A stretch of DNA of 64,000 nucleotides from assembly GCA_903813345.2 (NCBI GenBank), contig CAIIXF020000006.1, forward strand, positions 33,705,524-33,769,523. The letters run 5' to 3'. The notes below the pieces were generated by a model. That model was not told where the DNA came from. It saw only the letters and a program-made list of their open reading frames with translations, and searched no databases. The position numbers and the translations under genes are program-made. The DNA comes from Owenia fusiformis (Eukaryota; Annelida; Polychaeta; Sabellida; Oweniidae). Positions 51,350 through 63,540 of this stretch are shown here, piece by piece; positions within the stretch are counted from its first letter, which is position 1; each line of letters begins with the position of its first letter.

Positions 51350-53970
51350 AATGGAATAATAATTTGGAAACACTAATTACCCAGCAATGCATGGTATACT
51401 GGTTCTATTTATCCATTGGATTCTACACATAACAAAACACAGTGACATTAACAAAGTAAATGATATCCTGCAGTAAATTATTCATAGTTTCAGTGTTAAT
51501 TCAGCCTTTTGTGTAATTGTAACTTGCCAATTTGAATTCATCAACTCATCATTTTCGAAATATATATAACTGCAGATTTTCAATGAACTTGTGGTAAATA
51601 CTAGGGAATTCAAATTAAGGTAACTTTTTTCAAATTCAACCTTTTTGAATATGCCTATTGCATGCTTTTTGGGTCAGAAGGAATGGATGTTGAATTTTAA
51701 AAACTCTGCACAGGGCTTTAAGGTGGGCCTAGTGAGATTAGATACTGTAAACCCAACATGATTATTCATATTACTTGGACCACCTTAACCAGAATATAAA
51801 ACATTTTCATTTACTTGTGTGTTATACTTTAAACCATCAGACAGCCTTACAGATCTTGCCAGTTGTAAATAGAAAGAATATTCAGATTGTGATATAAAAA
51901 TACATAAGTAGTTTATGGGTAGAACTGAGAACATTTTAATGTTAGACCTATAAATGTATATATCAGATACAATATTACATAGAATTATGAACTGCAGAAG
52001 ATAAGTGGGTCTTATCACGTCTGTTTGAGCTAAGAAATATTGGAGTATTTGGAATTGCATTAAAATTTTAAACCCTGTGGTGTTTCAAATTAAAGAATGG
52101 TGTGGTTGTGGTAACACCTCTTTTCTCATGATACATCTTTTTATGTACTAACAATTAAGGTGGGCAGAAAGGAATGATTTTTTGTGACCAGTTTGCATGG
52201 TATCAGTTTATAGAAGGTGCATGATATTTTAATTGGGCTATCTTGATGATAACAAATCTTAAGCATACTCCTGTCAATGCATGACAATTTTTGTCACTAT
52301 GTCCACATAAACTACAAAATAAAGTTCTGAAAAATTTGTAATATAGGGTTTATATGTGTGTACTTAAACTTAATATTTTCTCTATGTTGTAACATATGTA
52401 TTTTGTAACTTGAATTGTAATATACATTATATCTCATATGTGATTTTAAAACCTGAATTGTAATATTAACACTAACATATTTCACATAAGACAAGCACCA
52501 ATGAGACATGGTAAGACCCACATATACTGAGTATTGCATGGGATATTGTGGGACAACAACCCATTGGTGTAAATAAGGCTCTAAACCATGTACTTACTTA
52601 ACTTGTAAATACTGGCAAGAACAGGGGTTTTATGTAAATAAAATTGTAAAATCTTAATGCAAAGAATTAAATTGAACATTGAGTACAGATGAGAATAAAA
52701 ACACTAAGTGTGTTCATATACCACAAATGTATTTAGCTCTGGGATCCCCATTCTCTACTATTGCTTGGAATAGACACAAGCTTTAGATAACAGAGAGAGA
52801 ATGATAATCAGAATGTATTTAGCTTTTCATCTGATATCTCAACTTCAACTTCTTTTCAGATATTACTTTTAAGAACATTGTAACATATATCAGCCTATGT
52901 AAAAATCTAATAACAAATGAGTGTATGTATATATTATATATAATATATATTTAGAAATAGAGTTTATGTACATTGTACATCATAATGCAATTTAACAGTT
53001 GTGTTTTCAATGTACAGGTTTGAAATTTACCAACCATTTACTGTTACTAACTCTACAGTGACCAAATAAGGTAAAACATATCCACAAGTTTTGACATCAT
53101 AAAAAATATAATTTCATACAGTAAGCAAGAACAGTATACATTTCAAGACAACAAATACTGCCCAAAAATATGTTGTATCCTCATGAATAACCCAGGGGTC
53201 TTATGTGAGCATGGATGTTAAAGTGAGCGTTTGCATTAACAAATGATGCAATCTACAGATCTTTAACACCATAGCATGAAGAGTAAGCACTCAACAAGAC
53301 CAAAACATTCACCTTTTTTCATTTAATATTATATCACTTAACTTAAGAAGACAGGACTAAAAACAAGATTTGTTTGAACACTGAGTTGTTGATATTAGAA
53401 CTTCAATCTTTTGATAAGGTTAATAATGAACGAGGAGATTGAATTTTTTACACAAAAACGTTCAGTAACACCCATTATGAGAAAAAAACACATAAACAAT
53501 CAAGATACAAAAACTAATGTACATGAGAATTACATTTCATTTCTTCATTCAAAAATAAAATAGACTAAACAACGTAATAGGCCTTTAACAAGCAGCATTT
53601 GCACCAAGTATGGCCATGTTGGCACACCAATTCTGGCACACCTCACTTCCTAATTATGGTGTCAAGGTCGATATGGTGAGCCAATTAACAAGCTGAATTT
53701 CATATGATTAACAAGTACTATGAGAATGTAATGCTTTCAATTTTAATTTTATTTTGACCAAAAGCTCAACTATACATAGTGATACCAGTGCAGTAATCTC
53801 AGTTTATATCTCACAAGTGTGCACCCATTCCAACATTTGTACAACCCTCCTGTCCCCAACATAATCCAGTTTCATCATATCATTTACAATGTACTTCTAG
53901 TATATGTATTAAACATGTTCAAAATCCTGCTGCAATATTGTCATATAAATTATTCTTATTAAACATGTTG
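51350..53970. other. Non-coding interval, no gene recognised
   Basis: AT-rich DNA with no exon-like frames having splice context or domain similarity. It may hold 3' UTR of the repeat-protein gene. A small inverted pair TAAGGTGGGCC...TTGGACCACCTTA at about 51719-51787 may be a tiny MITE. Confidence 0.45.
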
Positions 53971-53975
53971 AATTA

Positions 53976-54354
53976 CAGTAAAACCTGCTAAGTGGAAAAG
54001 CTCTGTGGAATTCAATACATCTGTATAAGTGGAACATGACAAACTGACCTAATGTAAATAAACACCTACAAGTGGTACACATCCAAAGTGGAACATTTTT
54101 AGATGTTCCAAAGGAGTTTCAAAAACTATACAAGATTTAAAGGTCCCATTCTCATTTTCAACATCTTAACATGAATTACAACACATGTATGTAAAGCCAG
54201 TTCCCGCAAATCAATGAATTTGCCACAAATGTTTTTACAGATAAAATCTCATAGGCCCATCGAACATTAAATTTTTTTTATAAATATGACCTTTTTCATA
54301 AGTCTCGTTACCACTGACCCCATTAAAAGATAAAATTTTAGACAGGTTTTACCA
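53976..54354. mobile_element. Pogo-like MITE
   Basis: Left end CAGTAAAACCTGCTAAGTGG and right end GACAGGTTTTACCA are inverted copies, flanked by TA (53974-53975 and 54355-54356). CAGTAAAACCTG is a common terminus of pogo/Tigger-like elements. It contains repeated GTGGAACAT-type words and no transposase. Confidence 0.65.
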
Positions 54355-54356
54355 TA

Positions 54357-55281
54357 CACTACAAACTGCCAAATATTTTTTAGCTACACGCTTTTTTACA
54401 CTAGTCAAAAGCGACACATACTACTCAAGTTAACTTTAAAGCCCCTTTTGAAATAATACAAACATTTTCAGTCTTGACTAAATCCATTCTAATGGTCTTG
54501 GAATCATACCACATGAAAATATGAGTAGTTCTATACCATGTATACTGAACACAAATGGAGTTTATTTTGCTGATCAAGCTCACATGTTTTTTTCTATTAC
54601 AAAAATAAAACAGCAAAAATAAACAGGGTGAAAGACATATTGACAGTACAGTAATCTAGCCAGCATGTATCATCTCAAATAGCTATTTAATCAGTTAACA
54701 CAAGTTGGAAGTGAATGAGTTCACTAACACCACTCATGATTAAACGGTCGATAGATTTAATTTTAGGAGGAATCAATTTTGCTCATGGCAAAAAACCTCT
54801 TCACTGATTGATGCCCTTAACATTGCTTACAAATATAACGCAATATTTCCTATTTTAAGCATTTTGATGCACTGATTCCACTGTATCCATTTCAGATGTC
54901 AGAATTGTAGAATTCGGACACCAAAATTGTGTATGACATCCTATTATTACAGAAGATTTCAGGATGTTTTCATGGCATCAAGAGTGATGTCTACACTGTG
55001 TTAAAGCTAGGTCTTAAAATGACATTATGACATAAGAGTCATTTTTAACCTAACATCATGATTGCATTTTAACCGGACATAAAATGGGTATAAATATGAC
55101 AACAGAACTCATCATCCACAGCACCAACTGAACATTGCTTTACAAGGCTTGTGTAGTAAACATCTCAGTTTTCAGTTATATTTTTCTCAGTGATGTAATA
55201 TCAGATTATGAAGACACATGAATATATCCTTTGAGACACATAAATGTATCCTTAGAGACACATAAATGCATCTTTGAGACA
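54357..55281. other. Probable 3' flank/3' UTR of the DUF4211-like gene
   Basis: Non-coding sequence downstream (on the minus strand) of the stop at 55282. It contains a triplicated GAGACACATAAATG-type phrase at about 55230-55280. No other gene recognised. Confidence 0.4.
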
Positions 55282-58200
55282 TCATGATCCCGCATCATTG
55301 GAATTGTCTGATTTAGAGTCCATATTTTTCTCGTTGCCATTCTCATTAGCACTCTCAGGGCCAGTGTCTATTTTTGCATCTTTCCCAATAAGGCCTCGCA
55401 ACTTTAAGAAGAGCTGAAAATGAAATAAATAAAATTGGAAATGTCCAAAGTTTGTTTATTTTGTGACGTAAAATCATAATGTTTCCCTATTATAAGGTAG
55501 TAATTTAGATCATGGTGAGGTGATTAATTTCACTATTTATTTACTTACTATGTTTTACTAAAATATATTTTAGCTTATTCGGTGTAAATACAAAAGGGAT
55601 TTATGATATTAAGACAAACAAACATTTACAAGGAAGTCATACTTAAAACTTCAACTATAATATGTAATAAACATTGCACTCTGAAGAGCAAAATGGCCAC
55701 CATATAATTTACCCAGCATGCCTATAACCTGATCAGACACTGACACTAGTTTGCACTTGCACTTGTAAAAATTAAGCTGAACGACATTAATGTAGCACTT
55801 TTATTAAAAGGGAGATTTCACAAAAATATGAGTCAGTGGATATTTATTATGAAATCTAGAATGTACCTGATATATCCATGTTCTTGTGTTGAGACACTTG
55901 TCCAAGACTTCTTCATTCTCCAGCTCTGGATTAGCTACCTGGATATCTTTTATCTAGAATAGCATACAACGACTCATCAGTTATATGTTAGCAAACAGGG
56001 GTAGATAATAATTCCATATATATGGACAAGTACTGGCAGGCTAGACAGTTAAATACTAGGCATGCCTGGCATTAACATGACATAATGTAACCACCTTGTA
56101 AGAGTCACAAAAAGGTTGGAGACAATTACAACATGTCACCACTTTTGTAGGTTCAAAATAACAATAAAATTCATGAACTGGAATATAAAAGGAGAATGAC
56201 ATTCTGGGGGGGGGGGGGGCATGTGGCATCAAGTACATACCTGTTTGGCACACTCAGAATGACAGATCCACTTAAAGTGTTGCAAGGAATGGTATTTCAT
56301 CAAGACATCTGCTGTACTAGCACCAATCATATATTCCACAGGTAACTCTCCACTTATCCGGATATCCAATGTAGCTTTATCATATGTATCCCCAGAGAGA
56401 GTGACTATTTTTACCACAGGTTGACTTTCATCATTCGTTGCCTATAGGAAATAAAAATTGCAAAATTTAGTATGAGGCACGGGTATCTACAAGGGTTATC
56501 AATCAAAACATATAATCTAGAGTAACATGCAGTCTTATTGACCAAGAGCAACAAGCAATCTTATTGGCCAAGAGCAACAAGCAATCTTATTGACCAAGAG
56601 CAACAAGCAATCTTATTGGCCAAGAGCAACATGCAATCTTAGTGGAAAAGATCAACATGCAATTTTATTGGTCCAGGACAGAAAGCAGTCTGATTGGTTT
56701 AAAGCAACGAAAGGTTCTTAGGAACTCACCTGACAAGGTTCCCCGGCAGCTTGTTTAGGGTTAATCTTTATGCATGGTCTGTCCCGTACTGCTTCCTGGA
56801 AAACAGAACAAAAGTGTCAAATCAACACCGGTGTAACCCACTATCAACACTGGTGTTACACACTATTAACACTGATGTAACACACTATCAACAATGGTGT
56901 AACACACTATCAACACTGGTGTTACACACTATCAACATGTACCACATTATGAACACAACGCAGCATGCTCCATATCTAATGGATATCAGTACATGAATAA
57001 TCAGCATTAAAAATGATACAGCATAAATATAAATCAATGTAGAATAGAGTATAGTATGGAGAATCCCTTTGGATAGCATACCTCTTTCGTTATATTTTCA
57101 GATTTTGGATTTCTAATTTTGAGTATTTTTAGTAGTATATTGAGTAATGCAAGCAAGTGGGAACCCACAAATAGAAATTGAAGAAATCAAAAAATTATTT
57201 TGACTTGAGAAGCTGATACTATGAGTAAGTGATCAACAACAGGCTCATGAGCTGTAATGCTTAATAGTTAAGTTTAGGATTTCATTTACATCAAATTTAA
57301 TAGAAAACACATACGATACAAGGGCTACCCCAAAGCATTATTGAACCTGTCACAAAAGCTAAAAGTTACTTACTTTGAAAGCTGGAATCCAACCACTACC
57401 TTCCTCTATTTTGGTAATAGCTTTCTGGCACAAGCCATCAATTCCATTCAGAGGTTCAAGATAGAAATCCTCTGAAATATGAATAGTAGAATATTTATAT
57501 CACTGGGAGTAACTGTGTTACTTGTTAGACATTGTATTGATTTGAATGGGTGAGTTTATATAAATTGTTAAAATGCTCAAAGTGGTTTAATATACACATA
57601 CATGTACATTCAAGTTATTTTAAGTGTTCAAGTAAAAGATAGAGAATTATTGTGACCCATAGTTGGTTGAAAGGGGCTAAAGGACATAACCCAATGTTAT
57701 TTATGATTCAAGGGAGCATATACTGACCTCCAGATTCCTGTATGGCTGCAAGGAAACTGTCCTCCAGGGCCTGACTCAGTAGAACTTGAGTGTAAACATT
57801 GAATGTTTCCATGAGAGGGTCATTCTCAGCCCTATAACATAGCAATATAACATAACTAACTCTAAGATACCATGGTTTTTTATACTAATAGGATAAGTCA
57901 TTCAACAATTCCAGCCATTAAACTTTATTTTTCTGTTTTTTTAATAGAATTTCTGACTTTATTTTATAATTTAAGATTAAAGTGTATTGTTTTAAGCACC
58001 TTTATTAACTTAATTCCTTGCACATTCTATAATTCTTATACCCTTTGCAAAAGTTAACCTGCACTCTGCACTCTAACCTATATCCAATCAGAATATGCAA
58101 TCAGAAAATTGTGACACCACATTATAATTTCGATATCATGCCCCCATAAAAACATGAAACAACATTATTATTTCGATATCATGCCCCCATAAAAACATGA

Positions 58201-61200
58201 AAACAACATTATTATTTCGATATCATGCCCCCATAAAAACATGAAAACAACATTATTATTTCAATATCGTGCCCCCATAAAAACATGAAAGCAACATTTG
58301 AAACCATTAATATTAGTTTTGATAAATCATGTATACTGTAATAGTCAGAGGGTAGAGCTAGCTAATATTGAATCAGGGTACACAATTCACTTGCAATCAT
58401 AATTATCTATGGGTGCATACCTTTCTTCTGGAGCCTTAGGCTTGAATCTTTCCAGGACTTCTACAATCTCTACTCCCTTTAGGAAGGTAATAGCTTTAAC
58501 TTTGATTGGTCTGAACATTCCTTTCTGACTCTCTGTCCAACTGGAATACTGAAGACGAGGACATTGGTTAGCTATACAGTGATGTATTGGGGAAATTATG
58601 GAAATGATTGGGCAATCAATGGGAGTGCTGCATTCAAATTGCCTCTTGCACCAAATTAAAGATCCGTTCATACCAAAAACTGAAGATTTTGATGAACATA
58701 AAAAATTTGGATTTCTGATGATAATTTAATATTCCAGATTCTCAGGGAAACATTAGATAACTTCATGTGCAACTTACAGTGGAGAGAGACTTATGGACTA
58801 GCCTCCCATCTTGTTCCTCAGCTTCAAACTTCTGTAGCAGTCTCCCAGTGTCAAGTTTCCATATAGGGAACTTCTTGTAGTTGGTCAGGTCTTTCCTCTC
58901 TATCACAAAATCACCTTTCTGCAACAATAAGGAACAACAGCTACATATAACATCAAATGAAATGCTTTTTATGACAATTTTGCTGCTGTCATTATCTCAA
59001 GAATTTTATGGATTACAAAAATCTCCCATTTCAGACCATTTATTGAGGGAGAGATTCACTTAGTCCAGTTTGAATTTTACATTGCCTAAGACTCACCATC
59101 CCTTAGAATTTTAGCAATTTAGAGCCGCATCCAGTTCAATAAGCAGAAATTCACCAGAAATTATAAAATTGCCCAGTTCTCAGAATAGTTTTAGATCTGA
59201 TTCAATTGAAGTAGAATTTGACCAAATCACAAAAAGCTGACCTGATAATGATGAACAAACTCTCCATCATCTTCTACTCCTACAGCATCCTCTTCATCAA
59301 CAATCTCTGGCTGTGGTCCTGGGGGTGTCATTGGTTCAACCATTGTATGTTGGGGCTTACTTGGGGTGTTGTGGGACCTACGCCTGCAACAGTAAGCATG
59401 AAATATACATATGGGCCACTAAATTTGTCCTTTTAATTTGATCTTCCTGCAGCTGTTGTGTCACTAACAACTGGAACGATATTCATGGAGGTATATGATA
59501 TATTAAAATACCTGAATTGTAAAATAGGATGCACTCCTCTAAGTAGCTGCAATAAAATGTAGGATTCTTGTCAAATATGCCATTTTGCTAGTCTTATTTG
59601 CAGAATTTTGCTTCTTTAAACACTGAAAACAAGAATGTTTGCTTAACTATATATGAACTTAGTTGACTACTGACTTACCCTCTAGGTGAACTAGTTGATG
59701 CTCTGCCACGCTTTCTTTTAGGTTCATCGTCATCATCATCACTAATGTTGCGCCTGGTTTCCTAAAAACATCAATTGATTTAGTTGCAGGAACTTGAGAC
59801 AAAATGAGATCGAGGGGGGATTAGACAGAAAATGTAATTGGACTGAATCGCTTATATTCAAATCATTGTTATATTAAATTCAAGTTCTTTTTGTATTTGA
59901 TGCAAGAAAAACACAATATACTATAATTGTTTTTGTCAGTATGTTTCCAGTTATTTCTTTAACAAAAATAGATTTTTCACATGAATAGATTATCTGTAAA
60001 GCTTGATTTTTGTATGTTACATTAAATTAAAGTCATTTAAAGTGTTATCATTTACAATGTATAGGTATTTACAGTTTATACATTGTTTTTCACAATAAAT
60101 AGGATTGTCAATACAGAACGATCTAGATGAAGGATTTTAAGAAAGACTAGATCACTGTACTAAACAAATACTAAAAGTACATAAACTAATGTTTTCAGAT
60201 CATTATTTGATTATCATTGGAGATTTATATTTTTCAAACAAATACATCTACACATGCATTTACATTAAATTCATATAATCAATTACATTTAATAAACACA
60301 GTATTCATTATAAATAATCAACAATTATCAAATTCAATTGTCTTTCGCATTTGTAACTACGTATGTAGCAAGGCATTTGTAAAAAGGCATTAACAAGCCA
60401 AAATGTCACAACCTGATTGCAATTTCAAAATCGACAGAGACGTCAAACCCAAAAATAGTGACTAAATCAAAATAAAGCAAATTTCATTATTCAACAAGGC
60501 ATTAATATGCAAATGTCTACACATGCCATTTGTTACAGATGATGACAGCCGATGAACCCCAACCCCCAACACCAGCAGCCAAACATTATCCACAAAAAAT
60601 TGGAGATAAACAGTATGTCACCTCTTCTGGTGGTGACATAAAAATCATAATATTTTCGAGACACATGCTCCAAGTAATGACATTTGACTCACCACACCAA
60701 CTGGAGTCCAAGTCTCATCCTTGTCAGAGTCGTCATCGGCACCAACATCTACTGGAGATGGAACATATTCTTCATCTGACAAAGTCTCTTCTACATAGGA
60801 CTTCCTCTTGTCTGAAATCACAATGTTAAATGTATATTAAATGGCTGTGAATTTGTAAGAGCCATAATCTGATCCTGATAAATATTGTCATGGTAATGAA
60901 TACTAATGATGCATTGTGGGATAAATATTGAATTAATATGATCATTGATGAATTCAGACAATCTTTAGAATAAACTTTATCTCTATCTCAATCCACCTAC
61001 ATAGGTGGATAAATTTACATCCAAAATCCAAATTCCAATGACTTTTGGATAAAGCCTAGAATCTTACCACTTTACCAAATACATATCTAGGTCAATTTTT
61101 CAAAATCTTTCCTAAACAATAAAATTTATCCAGATAAATTCTTGGATCGTATGAATTCATGGCCCCTGCCCCTGTTTGCATGGTTGTAGTCACACTAATA

Positions 61201-63216
61201 CACTATGTAGCCAGGGAATGTTATACGTAGAGGACTCTGCTGGGTGGTCAGCAATACACTTCATTATAAAATATTGATTCTAAAAGATACATTGTTGCGT
61301 CATTGTGAATTCGTAACTTTTCAGGAAAAATATTATCAAATTAAATGGCCAACTAGTATTACTATAATATTCAGATGAAATGATTTTGCTTCTTGACACC
61401 ACAATCATGAGCTCTAGTTACAGATACGAACAGAACTAATATGCTACATATATGAACACAGTAAATGGTTGAATCCTATCTAATTTAACTTGTTTGCGAT
61501 AACCTGTGTGGCATTTTGTCTTGCTAATGTTGCAAGATTATCTTTTAATTTAAAATTGGCATAATCTTTGTCTCTAGTTTGTCCATTACGGGATATGAGC
61601 CAAAACTCAGCACGATTAAATATTGATCATAAATGAAATATACCGTTCTAACATTTCTCATTTATCAAATCACGTCCTTGTTAAAGTTTCGAACGGGACA
61701 CATGCCTTGATCACATTTGCTACGATTTTCACTACGGCGCCCGGCAGATTGAATATTTTGTTCAAAATTAAATACAAATTTGAACAAAACACTCAATCAA
61801 ACCCCCAGTGGCTACAGGCATAAAGATTCTATGCCATGATAACTCCAGTCACTTCACTGAGTGGTGTACCCAGCTGAACATTTCTGTCTACTTAGCGGTT
61901 TGTTCTATGTCATCCATCCTGCTAGGTTACATTGTGGAACGCAGCCAAACACGACAATGAAGGCAACAACATGTCGATGTTGATCTTAGCAGAATTTTGG
62001 GAAATTTAGATCGTCCATTTTGCAAGCTCACGTGACTGACATGTGACACGTGTCTGATCACGTGACTAGTTACTGTATCGATCATGTGACTTAATGACGT
62101 GTCAATGACGTGTCACCCAACCATGTCTTCAAGGAAAACGGAAGTAAATATTTTGGAAAATGTTTTCCGAGCATTTGCTACTGATTATAGAAGGCCCAAT
62201 TACGCAACGAACGAAACTGCTAAAATATATTTCGTGCCTAACAGGCCCAGTACGCAATGAAAGAAACTGCTAAAAACTGTATTTCTAGTCTGCTTATTGA
62301 TCTATTGATTCATAAAGACCTGAAATGATGCATTCAAATAAGACTGCCTCCCAAATGAAAACACTACACATAAAGTGGTGAAAAACAACAAACTAAAGTT
62401 GAAAGATCGCAACGTTCACTACTTTGTTCAATTCTGGAAGTCTCCAAGGGGCTGCTGAAGAAGAAGAAATGGGAAATTTTTACGATTTAGATTTTATAAC
62501 CTCAGAATACTGCCTACATTGTCGTGTTTGGCTGAGTTCAACAATGTAATCTTGCAGGAGGGATGACATAGAACAAACTGCTAAGTAGACACACGGTAAC
62601 ATTTCATTATTTCGTTATTTTCACCATATGAACTTCTACCGAGAATTTGTGTTCAGATTCTAACTCAGATGCACTTTTATGCCAGGCTGAAACTCACCAA
62701 TTTGTTTTTACTTTGACAAAGGTAAAGTTGGTTCAGTGATTTTTTTTAAAAAGACCTTGAAAATGATTTACAATGAACATGACCTTGTTGGAATCTAGGT
62801 ATTCTTGTTTTGAATTGGTTCAGTGATTTTTTTTAAAAAGACCTTGAAAATGATTTACAATGAACATGACCTTGTTGGAATCTAGGTATTCTTGTTTTGA
62901 ATTCCAGACATCTCTTTTTTGTGCAAATACAAATGCTAACAGCTTGTAAATATAAAGTAAAGACAAATGCATTTATTCATACTCCATATTATGACCTTAG
63001 TCGACGAATCGATAAAATAAGCATAAATTACCAGGCGATAGATAACAACCAAATGGAAATTTCAATGTGACAGAAATGCATGCAAAAAGACATGTGCAGA
63101 AAAACAACAAAGAATGTACATCTATTTATCAAGTTTTAACTGACTGTTTTCCATGCAAATCATGTGAAGCATTTAGAATAACACTTACTCGACACCCTAG
63201 TCGTTCGTCTAGACAT
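55282..63216 (-). CDS. DUF4211-type nuclear protein, CCDC82/QSER1-like (442 aa)
   Basis: Twelve coding exons join in phase: 63216-63189, 60811-60693, 59761-59679, 59383-59242, 58918-58778, 58548-58421, 57831-57728, 57471-57374, 56795-56730, 56441-56241, 55953-55867, 55413-55282. The N-terminal third is charged and disordered, with acidic clusters (ISDDDDDEPKRKRGRAS) and a basic NLS-like KRKRGR. The middle (KKFPIWKLDTGRLLQKFEAE, KVKAITFLKGVEIVEVLERF) is a folded region I cannot name. The C-terminal 220 residues (FNVYTQVLLSQALEDSFLAA, EDFYLEPLNGIDGLC, VTLSGDTYDKATLDI, KYHSLQHFKWICHSECAKQ, NTRTWIYQLFLKLRG) follow the order of motifs I associate with DUF4211: an acidic helical start, C..C/LSG..Y, YHxLxHFKW. 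Cysteines in PCQ and WICHSEC could bind a metal. Predicted nuclear; molecular role unknown. The first exon codes only MSRRTTRVS plus one base. Exon structure is firm; the family name is moderate. Confidence 0.8.
56063..56150 (+). mobile_element. Interspersed family D, minimal copy
   Basis: GGCATTAACATGACATAATG, TAACCACCTTG, GGTTGGAGACAATTACAACA and TGTCACCACTTTTG compress the two flanks of the family into under 100 bp with no core repeats. It lies between exons 10 and 11 of the DUF4211-like gene. Confidence 0.6.
56527..56708. repeat. 26-bp tandem repeat, 7 copies
   Basis: AAGCAATCTTATTGGCCAAG + AGCAAC repeats at about 56527, 56553, 56579, 56605, 56631, 56657 and 56683. Copies decay towards the right. 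The array ends about 20 bp from the exon 9 splice donor of the DUF4211-like gene and does not include it. Confidence 0.9.
56820..56937. repeat. 22-bp palindromic tandem repeat, 5 copies
   Basis: ATCAACACTGGTGTTACACA + CT repeats five times. Each unit contains the near-palindrome TAACACCAGTGTT in one orientation or the other. It begins 24 bp upstream (minus-strand sense) of the exon 9 acceptor. Confidence 0.9.
58128..58300. repeat. About 44-bp tandem repeat, 4 copies
   Basis: CGATATCATGCCCCCATAAA + AACATGAAAACAACATTATTATTT-like unit at about 58131, 58174, 58218 and 58262. Intronic, between exons 6 and 7 of the DUF4211-like gene; no exon sequence included. Confidence 0.9.
60383..60646 (+). mobile_element. 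Interspersed family D, copy without core array
   Basis: It begins AAAGGCATTAACAAGCCAAA and ends CTGGTGGTGACATAAAAAT. It includes a second internal start-like phrase (ACAAGGCATTAATATGC) at about 60495 and GCCGATGAACCCC-type spacer sequence. It ends about 45 bp from exon 2 of the DUF4211-like gene. Confidence 0.7.
60830..61880. other. Intron 1 of the DUF4211-like gene, nothing recognised
   Basis: AT-rich intronic DNA with no exon or repeat of clear limits. Confidence 0.4.
61885..62591. mobile_element. 0.7-kb TIR element with about 80-bp inverted ends
   Basis: GTCTACTTAGCGGTTTGTTC and CAGCCAAACACGACAATG at the left (61885-61965) are mirrored by CATTGTCGTGTTTGGCTG and GAACAAACTGCTAAGTAGAC at the right (about 62515-62591). 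The interior has CACGTGAC- and GACGTGTCA-type short palindromes and an AGGCCCA(AT)TACGCAA direct repeat. No coding capacity. In intron 1 of the DUF4211-like gene. Confidence 0.8.
62730..62903. repeat. 87-bp tandem duplication
   Basis: GGTTCAGTGATTTTTTTTAA through GGTATTCTTGTTTTGAATT occurs twice, starting at 62730 and 62817, without a difference that I can see. A very recent duplication or an assembly artefact. Confidence 0.95.
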
Positions 63217-63270
63217 ATTTAGTTGCTAAAACAGCTGAAATAACGCTTCACATTGACTCCAAAGAAAGCC

Positions 63271-63279
63271 AAAATGGCG
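63271..63279 (+). promoter_or_regulatory. YY1-like motif upstream of the DUF4211-like gene
   Basis: AAAATGGCG about 55 bases upstream of the ATG at 63216 (gene on the minus strand). YY1 cores often mark transcription starts of TATA-less animal genes. Inferred from motif and position. Confidence 0.35.
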
Positions 63280-63540
63280 AACTCTTAAGTAGGTCAATTG
63301 ACTCATAGAGGGATTCCCCATGCAATAGTGCCATCTATTTTGAACATATCTACTTTCACTTTCATTATCCACTAAATAATAGTAAATATCCTGACGATCA
63401 GAAATTCGAATTCCTAATTCGAGTCTCGTGTCATGTTACACTGCATTTTTGTTTAACTTTTTTTATTGTTTGGTAAATTAGTCTGAATAAGTAACAATTT
63501 CAGACCTCCCTTTCAGAATGATATCCTTCAACTGAATATC

